A stretch of DNA of 64,000 nt, taken from Venturia oleaginea. Lineage: Eukaryota; Ascomycota; Dothideomycetes; Venturiales; Venturiaceae. Both the position numbers and the translations under genes were made by a program. Location: assembly GCA_013176395.1 (NCBI GenBank), contig JABMLP010000022.1, forward strand, positions 744,001 to 808,000, written 5' to 3'. Shown one piece after another: positions 1 to 9,168 of this stretch (position 1 is the first letter of the stretch; every line of letters starts with the position of its first letter). The notes beneath the pieces were generated by a model. That model was not told the origin of the DNA and searched no databases. It saw only the letters and a program-made list of their open reading frames with translations.

Positions 1-1
1 T

Positions 2-981
2 TTTCCGATGTACCAGGATTACTTTACGCATATCTGGCCACAGGTTGGGAAGTTTACTGGTGGCTCTGGTACTGAGCAGCCTGCAGCGCCTCAGTATGGG
101 CTATCGGCTCGTTATGGTGCCTTGTTCAAGGGACTAGTGGATAACAAGATGATTAGCAAAGCCGAAATACGGAATCACTTTGCCTTCGTCACGCCACCTG
201 AATCCCGAAGCAAGGTGCTTGCCGAAGAAGGTTCTGTACATGAATCTCTTGAAAGAAGAGATCCTCCGACTATGCGCTCAGATTGGAGTATGCCATGGGC
301 ACACGGCTTGACACCGATGGACAACAGGCTTCTCTTCCGCGAACACCTCGAAAGTTTACCTTCTCAACCCTTTGATGTCAAAAGAAAGTTTGGCAGCAGA
401 TTCATCCTAGAGATCGTTGGAGGAAAAGGCGTCCACGATTCAAAGGAAGATATCGCAGTCGTTCCCGCATGGAGGAAAACATACGTATCTTGTTATACCA
501 TCTACGCGCCTCCGACTTCGGACGCCGAAGTGCTGCGAAAGCTTGCACCCGATTCAGGAAGTTACATGAACGAGGTATGTATCCGCCCCCCTCCCCTCAT
601 CTCCATCCTGCGTGATTCCCTAACATGAGAAAATAGGCCTGGTTCGGCGCCCCAAACTGGAAACAAGATTTCTGGGGCACAAACTATGCCAAACTCTCCC
701 AGATAAAAACCAAATACGACCCAAACAATGTCTTTTGGAGATCGCCCGGCGTGAACGCGGATATGATGGAGGTGAGGGGGGGCAGGGTTTGCAAGGCGTT
801 GGAGGGGATTAAGAGCGACGCGGCGCCGAGGAGGGCGCCTGTTAGCGATAATACGAATGGGATTGATTATTATGTTCATGTGAAGGATCTTTTGGGGGTT
901 GGGGTTCCGTTTTATGATAGGGCTGGGAAGGGGGTTAGTATGCCTATGTGTTTGCCTTTTGGGTATGGGAGGTGTGGGTAG
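2..981 (+). CDS. FAD-linked oxidoreductase, BBE-type C-terminal part (5' end outside window)
   Basis: The reading frame is already open at the left edge, so this is the 3' part of a gene. Exons are 2-574 and 637-981; the intron 575-636 starts GTATGT, ends AAATAG and carries a CTAAC branch site. Across the junction the protein reads AWFGAPNWKQDFWGTNYAKL, followed by IKTKYDPNNVFW and a PGVNAD segment. This is the berberine-bridge (BBE) C-terminal signature of secreted or vacuolar FAD-dependent oxidases of the PCMH fold. The FAD-binding N-terminal half, including the residues that would attach FAD, lies outside the window. The Met at position 8 is internal and not the start. A tail of about 70 residues after the BBE motif lacks family features that I recognise. 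Substrate is unknown; such enzymes oxidise alcohols, sugars or secondary-metabolite intermediates. Another family member is at 46174-47790. Confidence 0.85.
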
Positions 982-1452
982 GAGGATGGGGGGTGGGATG
1001 GTTTGTGGAGTGGTTGGAAATGAACCTTCATGAATGATCATTGTTCTAGGTGGAGTTGAGCGTGATTGATGTCTGAAATGCTTGGGAGATTTTCTGATTC
1101 GGATGTAGAGACTGTGGATGCTTCTTCTTTTGGAACCAGTAATCTCTGTCTTCCGTGATTGTCGCTGATACTTGTAATTCACTCCTAGAATGTAGGTACT
1201 CGAACAAAGCTATGTGGAACACCCCGGTACATATTAAACCTAGTTTTCCCTCCGGTTAATTGCCCAAACCACACATAATCGTTTTCTTTGCAGCGACATA
1301 TACATAATTACAAAGACATAAAATCGAAATATCCGTATATAATGCTAATGAGAATACATGTAAATATATATAGCTGTAATAAATATATATCGCCGCAATT
1401 GCAATGCCGTCGCCGCATAGAAACAGGGTTTTTAAGGTTTTTGAGAGTAAGA
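982..1452. other. 3' flank and AT-rich spacer
   Basis: This holds the downstream region of the BBE gene and then an AT-rich stretch (about 1256-1400) with many TATA/ATAT runs. I see no coding frame with family features. Confidence 0.5.
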
Positions 1453-3415
1453 TGTTACAGATCACCAGAAGGCTGAAGAGCAGGAAAGACAGGAATCGTA
1501 AAGAATGGTTGGATGACAAGAAGTTGTTGTTAGGACTGAGGATGGAGGGGAATGCTTCGGTCATACAAGATGAGCCTGGTGCGACGGCGTCAGTCATAAA
1601 GGAGAATAGTACGTGTAGGAGTCACGTGATATTCAAACAGTTCCTACAGCACTTGGCAGTGCCCACAGTGTAGGGAGTGAAAAAAAACCGCACACACAGC
1701 GAGAACTCAATTTTTGGAATTTACAGAAGTATCATATAAAGATCATCAAAACACCTCTGCCAGTGGCCGCTCCGGCCTCTAGAGGCCATCGCGCGTCCCT
1801 CAGCGTCGATGAGATACCTCTAGAGTCGCCGTCGCGGCCACGGCAGAGCAAGCAGACGAATACATGAGCAAGCTACACGAACGATGCGTCCACCAAAGAT
1901 AACAGCAACCATCTAGTCACTATCTCCCGGCTAGTCCATCACCCCAGATGACACTGCAACGCTCCGAGTCGACGAGTCACTGCTAGAACGGCAATACCTT
2001 CAACACAACTCAAACACCAGACGCCCGGTGTGCAACAATCGGCACCACACACCACTGCAACGACTAGACAACCTCTCCCAACGTCTTGGCAAACCGTCCT
2101 GCTACAAGCTGTTGCCCAGAGCCTTGAGCCTCTCCCCAAACTGTTGCCTCCCAGTTATGGCATTGGCAAGAGTAGGTGCGCAACACAGTAAGCAGTAAGG
2201 ACGTATAGAAGGAGCTTATTGGCGGCAAATCCCCTCCCTACAAGCCAGCAGACGTAGCCTTGAGCCTCTCCCCAGACTGTTGCGTCCCAGTTATGGCAGT
2301 GGCAAGAGTAGGAGCGCGATATAGCAAGCAGGGAGAGCGACTAGCAGCAGGTAGGCTCCGACTATAAGACGGCAGGTCTATAGCACGATCGGCGCCATAT
2401 AATACGGCAGCTACCAGACAGCCTCGTCTACGGGCATACCCGGAGTATCACACCCAAGCAGCGAAATCACGACTACGATGGTTACTATTGTCTCCAGCAT
2501 CACACAACCAAATACACTGCCGCATGGGAATCTGGTGCAAGGCAACTTTCACAAGCAGAAACATACTTAGGGAACCCATTGGCCTTGAGGGATAAGGCGA
2601 AACAGATAGACAAAGCTGAGCACTAGAGGGAGACTGTAGGTAGAAGGATAGCGAAACACGAGGCATTGCCTCTTGAGTCTACATAGCACAGATATACTAG
2701 CAGAGTGACCAGTATCTACAAGAGCCAGCGGGCATTTGGAGATACTGGTTAAGGGAAAAGAGGGAGGACGGAGGGGACAGCTGGTCTTGTTTCAGTGAAC
2801 GGGGCGAAGTGGGGCGCGGTGGATTATATAATCTATCACGTGTCGGCTGTCTGATGAAGTCCTCCTAACCGGACATAGCTGCCTGATTAAGCGGCTGCAA
2901 CCGAGTAGGATAAAATCAATCAATCAATCAATCAGTGTGGGAAGTGTGGGAAGAGCCAAGAGGTGTGGGAAGACACCGTGGCACACAGAACCAGAAGGGT
3001 AATATAGGGAGGAAGTTGGACGGACTTTCCTTTCTCTCTTCGTAGTTATTTCATGTTATGTTTCTCACACAGGAGCTTCTTCAACCTACCACAGTAACGA
3101 CCTTTTACTTAGATACAATCAAGCACAAGTCATATGCACACGAAGCAAGCCCACCCCCAACCTTCATACTAACCGACAAGCGTTCAGGATTGATCTGAGG
3201 ATCAAATCGGTTAGACGACAATTGAATTGGGAGATACATCGGACGGCTAGGATCTAGTGAGCCTCCAAAGAACGTGAGCAAGGGAAGGTACTTAAGGTAA
3301 GTACTTCCAGACTGATATTGCCCTTACCCCAAACCCGCAGACCAGAACAAGAGAACACAGGTATCAAGAAGGTCTTGACATAATCAACTGTGTTGAGAAA
3401 CGAGTTCCCCGTAAC
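1453..3415 (+). mobile_element. LTR-like repeat copy A (~696 bp), split by a SINE-like insert
   Basis: Segments 1453-1679 and 2933-3415 together match the repeats at 21201-21895 and 49346-50042. Each copy begins TGTTACAGATCACC and ends GTTCCCCGTAAC, giving short inverted ends TGTTAC/GTAACA as in many Copia or Gypsy LTRs. Copy A is interrupted by the element at 1680-2932. Inside are a palindromic CACGTG site and short GTGTGGGAA repeats. No reverse transcriptase or integrase coding is next to it, so solo LTR is the likeliest state. No matching 5-bp flank duplication is visible (TAAGA versus GCAAA), which weakens the solo-LTR reading. Confidence 0.65.
1680..2932 (+). mobile_element. SINE-like non-LTR element, copy 1 (1,253 bp)
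   Basis: The element starts with an A run and ACCGCACACACAGCGAG, and ends in GGATAAAATC followed by (AATC)n. It interrupts LTR-like copy A. The left flank CAGTGTAGGGAGTG and right flank CAGTGTGGGAAGTG form a 14-bp target duplication with 12/14 identity, and the uninterrupted LTR copy C shows the empty site. A simple-repeat 3' tail and 13-14-bp duplication fit target-primed reverse transcription. No long coding frame is present, so it is probably non-autonomous. Internally the motif TGGGGAGAGGCTCAAGGCT occurs repeatedly (sense or antisense). A second, inverted copy lies at 30856-32461. I do not recognise the family, and no tRNA-like A/B boxes are evident. Confidence 0.75.
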
Positions 3416-3688
3416 GCAAACCCTAGTATTTCATCGTTAAATCGTCCAAATAAATTTCTATTATTCTAGTATCGATATGTTGTATCCTCTAGCGAAGCTA
3501 TAAACCTATACACCTATCCTAAAATCTATAAATCCTCGTTACGGACTTCTTAGAGACTTAGAGGGCGAATATGGAATGGATATGTAATTTACGCTAGCTT
3601 AGCTATAGCTTATTATTAGGATGGTAGTAGGAGAGGCGTTGAGGTAGGGGCGTTGGATGGAAGATTTGATGGGCGAGGAGGGTGGCTG
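3416..3688. other. AT-rich spacer between repeats
   Basis: AT-rich unique sequence after the LTR-like repeat; no gene or recognisable element seen. Confidence 0.4.
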
Positions 3689-3892
3689 TGTCACGTTTGA
3701 CCTTGGACTTGACTTGGAAGCATGACTTGAATTCTATGGGATGTGCGAAGTTGTAAGGATGAGGAGCCAACTAAGAGGTAGAGACGAGTGTAAATACTTG
3801 CGACCAGTCTCGCGCTAGACCTGATCGAGCAGAACCACCACATTTAACTACATTTAACTGCATTCGAATACCAACATAGTTCGATCATGACA
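3689..3892 (+). mobile_element. 204-bp solo LTR-like element, copy 1
   Basis: It begins TGTCACGTTTGACC and ends TTCGATCATGACA, giving inverted ends TGTCA/TGACA. It is flanked on both sides by GGCTG, a perfect 5-bp target duplication. A nearly identical copy (about four differences over 204 bp) sits at 36290-36493 with its own perfect duplication. The size, TG..CA ends and 5-bp duplication fit a solo LTR or a very small TRIM-like element. Strand is arbitrary. Confidence 0.85.
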
Positions 3893-4629
3893 GGCTGGGA
3901 GTTGGGTTTGGACTTGGGGATAAGTTGGTTGTGAGTAGGAGAGTCGGATACTGGGAAGGTGTTATCGGGTAGTGTACGCATGCATGCCTTCATATACAAC
4001 GTCCAAAAAGGGGCGCCAACGATGCTTGGTTGGAGTCCTATTGCTTCTGGAATTTTGAAATCGTGATCAGTTTCTGCGCTTGCTTGGAGGAAAACGTGTT
4101 TGAGAACTTTCCTGTCCGAATTTTGAATCCGTTCTGCTAAGGGATGGCCATGTTAATCAATGGTTTCAGGTGAATTGCCATTTTTGCGATCTGTTTTTGA
4201 TATCTGGAAGTAAAATCGGATTGTTGTAAGATATCTAGACGATCATGGAAGTTACGGAGAAAGGTTACAACGGTTTTCTCATGGTTTACACCCAAGAAAG
4301 AGAGAGAGAGAGAGCGCTATGCTACCCTATTGATATGGTGCTGACATGAGATGCCGATATGGCTGGGGTAAGAGCATGCAGGGTGTCTGAGTCATCGGAT
4401 GCCATTATCGAACTACACATTGGTCATATTTGCGCAGGTATTTTAGTGAGCGATAAACCAAGCAACAGAGTCAAAGCGAATTAGTGCCGACTATCTAAAC
4501 ATTAGTGCTATGATAGACTTCTAGTATATAATTACATCGGTGGTATATCATAAGAATTAAGAACTTTAATTAAACAGCCAAACCCGTCAAAGGGAAAATG
4601 TGTCTCAAGCTTGAGAATAAAACCGTGGT
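3893..4629. other. Intergenic region with (GA)n microsatellite
   Basis: Non-coding spacer between the solo LTR and the convergent end of the NAD(P)-binding gene. It contains a short (GA)n run at about 4299-4314. Nothing else recognised. Confidence 0.5.
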
Positions 4630-5658
4630 CTAGTCGAAAATAGACTTTCCCTCCTTCTCCAAGACACGTTCTCTTACTAGCCTTCTCATAGATTTGTTGC
4701 TGAGAATCCTGCCGTGACCTTCAATATCGACGCCAGGCATTGGCTCGCCATCTGAAAGTGCCAGGTCGACCATGAATTTCCCAAGTTCAGCTGTTGGAGT
4801 CCACGCATCTGGGAGGAAGGTTCTGATTGGTGGGAGAATGACTGGTAGCAGCATTCTCACAGGTAATGGCACCGGCTTCGATGCCGTCGCGGCGATAATT
4901 TCTGGGTGGTTGTATGAGTCTACGAATCCTAGACGTAGACTGTATGGTCGGAAGGAGGTATTTTTAGAGGCGAGTGCAAGTAGTGCTAGCTCGGCTTGTC
5001 CTTTGATCAGGCCGAAGTAGGGTGTGAAGAAGCCTGATAATGTTCAGCCTCTATATGCCAGACTTTGGGGAAAGAGTCATGGATCTTACCTGGTTTTATC
5101 GTTGCTCCTTCGCCTGTGAGAATGAATTAGTATTGGCTCAAGGAGCGGTTTGTGAAGGACGTACCTGATACGTAAATGAACTTGAATTTCTCGGATAACG
5201 AGGAGAAGACTTCAGCTGCTGCTAGAGGATAACCGACGGTGATCTTCTTGTACTCCCTGAAGGACAAGTTAGCATCACAGAGACTGCAATCGAGCTAGAC
5301 TTACTCCTTGGAAACCTGGGTAGCCGAGACACCCTAAATAAAGATTAGCTGTTAGATTCTGCGTGTGGGATAGACAATATTCTTATGGAACAAGAGGAAG
5401 AGGAAACGACAAGAATAGACCAACCTGAGCCCATATACACCCATCTGCTCCCTTGAGCTTCGCCAAAACATCAGGCTCATACTTTGAGAAATCTTTCTGG
5501 ATCAAGACCTCGACATTCGGTTTGCCATCGGCCATCGGAACTGGCCGTCTGCTTAAGATTGAGAGCTTTGTGACCTTGCCTGCAGGAAGAGAAAGGATGT
5601 GAGCCAGGGCAGCAGACCCTACAAGCCCAGTCGCGCCAGTAAGTATTAGATGAGACAT
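4630..5658 (-). CDS. FMP52/TIP30-like NAD(P)-binding Rossmann protein
   Basis: Five exons on the minus strand: 5658-5425, 5333-5305, 5256-5165, 5113-5090 and 5033-4630, coding about 260 residues with every junction in frame. The N-terminus LILTGATGLVGSAAL is a Rossmann dinucleotide-binding loop (GATGLVG). Later segments KFKFIYVSGEGA and KGQAELALLAL match the atypical short-chain dehydrogenase family that includes yeast Fmp52 (mitochondrial outer membrane) and human HTATIP2/TIP30; YFGLIKGQAE covers the usual Y-x3-K region. Substrate is not known for most fungal members. Introns are 47-91 nt. One exon is only 24 nt and another 29 nt, so automated gene models may miss them. Upstream (5659-6887) is a long non-coding region. 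The family call is firm; the exact orthology is inferred. Confidence 0.85.
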
Positions 5659-6887
5659 GATGAACTTGACGAATTGTTGATGGTTGAACTGTCTCCTCTG
5701 TTTATTTAGGGGAAGTTAGATTTATGTTCCTTTGTTGTCCGTAATAGGGAGTAGTCCTCGCTCATAAGACGGCGATAGCGGAGTTCGCTAAGTCCGGGCT
5801 CCGGGTCAGGTTCTCTGCCTCTGCTTTCTTTTGCTGTTGTCGAAAAGAAGAACAATAATTAAGCTGAGTAGGGAATTCGTGTCCATACTGTGCCATCTCC
5901 GTCCTCAAATAGCTGTTGGAAAATAAAGATTTCCAGAGCTTCTGACCTCTAAGCTCATCGGGGGTTCTGCTGCTCTATCAACCCAACCACCCACCAACTT
6001 CAACCCGCGCTCTTTTGCAGCCAACTGCTTTCCAAAATCTGCGATTCGCTGGCTCTGGGCATATGCTTTAGAGGCGTTCCTTGCGCAATCTGTAATGTGT
6101 ATCAGTCTGCCATTGTCGATGCTGGAAATTAATCAAGACTTCGCGTATTCATGTGCTTCGCCCCACGAATCTTCTCAATAATTAGTGGAGCTTCCAGGGG
6201 TCATTTGCAAGGGTCTCCAAACACGCTCCCTGAACTCACCGCCATTTTGCTACTGTAATCCATTAGTAGTCTTTCGAAGGGTTTGTAAAAACGCCTACCC
6301 AACGAGCCGCTTTCAGTATAGTCTAATATCTGGTGTACACGTACGTATTCTAACCGGTCTCGAACGGATTATTCATCACCGGCAGAATCACCTTGAAACC
6401 CCTGCACCCCCCCTGGAATCTCCACTAATTATTGAGAAGATTCGTGACTAGCAATATCGTTACGCGGTTATCTCCCATCTCCTCTTCTCCTACACAACAT
6501 CAGAAGCCTCCAAATTATCTAGGACACACTGTTCCACTATGCAATCCGAACTCGCTTGCATGTCGCTGGAACTGGCTCGGAGGAATGACTCTTGTGGTCA
6601 TATCCAGGGCGTACCACTCTCCGCGAGCCTGTCGTCATCGAAATCTGGTTTGATCAAAACGCTGAATGAGGTCGACCCAAAGCCAATTAGCACAACTTCT
6701 TCAGCGCCATCAAAGTGAGTATCTACCATGTTGACGCTGTGGAGTCTATGTACCTGAAGACATTAGATTTCAGCCATGGTAATTAGACTTCAGCGATGCT
6801 GTTGTCTAATCACCATATCTCTTTATCGAAAAATGCTTTTCTCCTTGCAAAGCTTGTATATCAACCCTGACTAGAACTGTAGCAACA
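5659..6887. other. Intergenic region
   Basis: Promoter side of the FMP52-like gene, then about 1 kb without a convincing coding frame. Short open frames here have no family features. Confidence 0.5.
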
Positions 6888-7682
6888 TTGACGAATCTGA
6901 GCAGAATTTCGAATGCTGGTGGCATGCCATCCAAAAACACCACCGCCCACTCCTCATTAACATTCTTGGGCCTTCCATGCGAGATACGGCTCCGTATAAT
7001 TGAATACATTGTCAACACTGAAGGACTGCTAGTGATCCATTATCGCAAAGCAACACGCTCCGATATCATCTGGCAACATGCGTTGAACAAAACCTGTCAG
7101 AAATTGTGTCTCGAGTTCAACCAGATCCAGCGAGAAAAGGCTCTTCACGTTGTTCACCATATCTTCGGCTATGGAGATACCATTTCAACCAATCAAAGAT
7201 ACCCAGGTTCTACTTTCGGCAATCTCGATCACATCAGACAGGTCAAAATTTCGGCTGAGTTTTCGACCTCATTTCAGCCGATGAACGACGTTGGAGAGTC
7301 GACCATAGATATCATTACCTCAGAGTGTGCTCGTTTTCCCCGGGCTAAAAACGTTTACGTGGAGTTACGCATGTCCGCTAGTTCTCTTCCGTTCTACGGC
7401 AACCACGCACCCAATAAACATGCCACGGAGTTAATTCTTTCCTTGGGTATTCAGAGTCATCTACCGAGCGTGTTTTTACCAGGCCCCGCACCAATAGAAG
7501 ACTGGCTTGCAGATATCATCAAACAATTCCCCAACGTGAAGAAGGTTTCTTTGGCGTGGGTGGGTGTGGGATGGCCACATGGATATGTGAAAGGTGTGGA
7601 GGAGAAATTGTTGAAAGATTCGCTTGAGGCTGTGTGCAAGGAGGGAACAGAAGTTGATACGCTCGTGAACCAGTTAAGGTGA
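6888..7682 (+). CDS. F-box/2EXR-like hypothetical protein
   Basis: Single-exon frame of 264 residues. After a low-complexity N-terminus it has FLGLPCEIRLRIIEYIV, the LPxEIRxxI helix typical of fungal F-box-like and 2EXR proteins. These usually carry a short N-terminal helical motif and a variable C-terminus, and most have no known function. An in-frame Met at 6924 (GGMPSK) could also be the start. No signal peptide or membrane segment is visible. Related proteins occur at 18817-19618 (intact) and 20116-20917 (broken), so the family is amplified locally. A role as an SCF substrate adaptor is only a possibility. Confidence 0.7.
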   Translation: MTNLSRISNAGGMPSKNTTAHSSLTFLGLPCEIRLRIIEYIVNTEGLLVIHYRKATRSDIIWQHALNKTCQKLCLEFNQIQREKALHVVHHIFGYGDTISTNQRYPGSTFGNLDHIRQVKISAEFSTSFQPMNDVGESTIDIITSECARFPRAKNVYVELRMSASSLPFYGNHAPNKHATELILSLGIQSHLPSVFLPGPAPIEDWLADIIKQFPNVKKVSLAWVGVGWPHGYVKGVEEKLLKDSLEAVCKEGTEVDTLVNQLR

Positions 7683-8114
7683 AGAGATGGGTGTTACTTC
7701 TGAAGCTTGTAACTGCTGCGCAAGGTACGAAAGTATGCCATGATGCTTGGAGAATGAACTGACAGTTTCATAGTAACATGTGGCCCCGAGTGTAATGAAA
7801 ATAGCATGCGCGTGTATACAACAACATTCCAAGGCTGCTTGGGAAAAAGCATCGAAACCTCCCGTGTCCATCTCCGTACTTCGCCTCTTTCATTTCCCAG
7901 CTGTAGAAGTGTGATTACTCTAAGGCAAGAAAAGATATCCTGCTCATGATTCAAAACAACTACCAACTTGTTGAGAACAGGGCAAAAAAGAGAGAGGGCA
8001 AAAACGTATAGCAGCGGGGATTCGCTGGTGGTCACCCACCCAACTACTAATCCGCCAATATCAAGCTTATCTGTGAGATGATGATGTAATTTGGCGAACA
8101 TCGTCAACGTTAAT

Positions 8115-8196
8115 CTCAACCTCAACTTCAACTTCACCTTCAACTTCTCAACTTCAACTTCAACTCCAACTCCAACTCCAACCTCACCTCTATCGC
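8115..8196. repeat. Degenerate (CAACTT)n tract
   Basis: Direct reading shows CTCAACCTCAACTTCAACTT followed by CAACTC units. The 6-nt period keeps several frames open and gives Lys/Leu- or Val/Glu-rich artefact translations. Confidence 0.8.
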
Positions 8197-8697
8197 TGTC
8201 ACGCACAAACGGTATCCTCACATCCATCGTTGTTACGTACCAACGCTATTACTACATTCCCTGATACTCCCACTTTGATGACCAGCTATATTAAGTGATG
8301 CTTGTCTGATACTCCTACTTACTATTAAGATTGGGTTTTGATGACATACCTCCTACTTGTAGTATTAGGCTCTTAAGACTGGGTCGTCATGGGAGGAATA
8401 CACCTCGACGGTTTTTGAAAGACGCTATCACCATATCCAGCAAAACACCATCACCACATTCAGCACAACGCCGTCACCACGTTCAGCATCATCCCTCAGC
8501 AGGACAACTGTCCGGCACGGTAACAAACTCACCCATTTATCCACAGCACCTTGACGCAGACAACGCAATCTCACACATGTAATTCAGCTTCGAATTCACT
8601 AAGCGCAGAATACACATAGTCGAAAGTAAACTTCTAAAGCGCAACAGAAGTCATTTCAGTAAGAGCTATAGACGATATCTGATGCCGGGGTCGAGCT

Positions 8698-8724
8698 CAT
8701 CCATCCATCCATCCATCCATCCAT
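8698..8724. repeat. (CATC)n microsatellite
   Basis: About six perfect CATC units next to the 3' end of the small minus-strand gene. Confidence 0.9.
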
Positions 8725-8742
8725 ACGGCTTTCATCTACCAC

Positions 8743-9168
8743 CTATGCCTTAGTCAACTCGGCAAAAATCTTCTTGTGAGTCTCCTCCGCGTTCTTCTCT
8801 GTTGGCCCCTTCGCCATCTTCCTCATGACAAAGTTCGCCTCAATGTCGATATCCTCCGTCAACTTGCCATCAGCAACTCTCCACTTTGTCTTCACCACGA
8901 TCGATCCTACGGGGGATTTGACGGTGGCCTTGGTGTCAATTCCATCCTCCAGGTTGGTCATCTCCATATCATCGGTGTGGCTTTTGCTGGCTACCACATA
9001 AGCGCAGGTGGTGCCAATTTTGGCTGAGTCGCCGGAGGTGAGGGAGACGGAGACGAGCTCGTCATCGGAGAGTTTGAACCATAGGTCGTGGTTGTGGAGG
9101 AGAGCGATGAGCGCCTCTGGGGAGACGCCTGCAGGGATAGGGCTGGTAACGTTTGAGGTTGCGGACAT
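8743..9168 (-). CDS. Small conserved hypothetical protein (DUF7053-like N-terminus)
   Basis: Single exon, 141 residues. The N-terminus TSPIPAGVSPEALIALLHNH resembles the opening of the fungal DUF7053 family as I remember it (SRPBCC-like, unknown function). The remainder is acidic with alternating strand-like segments (SIVVKTKWRV, EDIDIEANFVMRKM), which fits a small alpha/beta-barrel lipid-binding type fold. No signal peptide, membrane segment or cysteine pattern is seen. It is shorter than I would expect for a full DUF7053 protein, so it may be a minimal member. The Met at 9168 is the only good start. Confidence 0.65.
   Translation of the reverse strand: MSATSNVTSPIPAGVSPEALIALLHNHDLWFKLSDDELVSVSLTSGDSAKIGTTCAYVVASKSHTDDMEMTNLEDGIDTKATVKSPVGSIVVKTKWRVADGKLTEDIDIEANFVMRKMAKGPTEKNAEETHKKIFAELTKA

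Larger units (their letters stand above)
7683..8742. other. Intergenic region with CAACTT-type repeats and (CATC)n
   Basis: Convergent spacer between two genes. It holds a degenerate (CAACTT/CAACTC)n tract at about 8115-8196 and a (CATC)n microsatellite at 8698-8724. The long open frames across the first tract are a by-product of the hexamer repeat. Confidence 0.55.

Noticed and set aside
1939..2139. 66-codon Cys/Val-rich frame (MGRGSRLWATACSR), also at 32004-32204
   Set aside because: Conserved only because the element copies are similar; no start context, domain or other support for a protein.
2845..2895. Hammerhead-ribozyme-like core in the SINE-like element: CTGATGA followed by a GTCC/GGAC stem
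   Set aside because: The GAAA core after the stem is absent (ATAG instead) in both element copies, so a functional hammerhead cannot be supported.
4299..4314. (GA)n run as a possible regulatory GAGA site
   Set aside because: Short microsatellite with no nearby gene start on a consistent strand.
7694..8227. 177-codon minus-strand frame with VGVGVEVEVEKLKVKLKL
   Set aside because: Artefact of the CAACTT-type repeat, whose 6-nt period has no stop codons.
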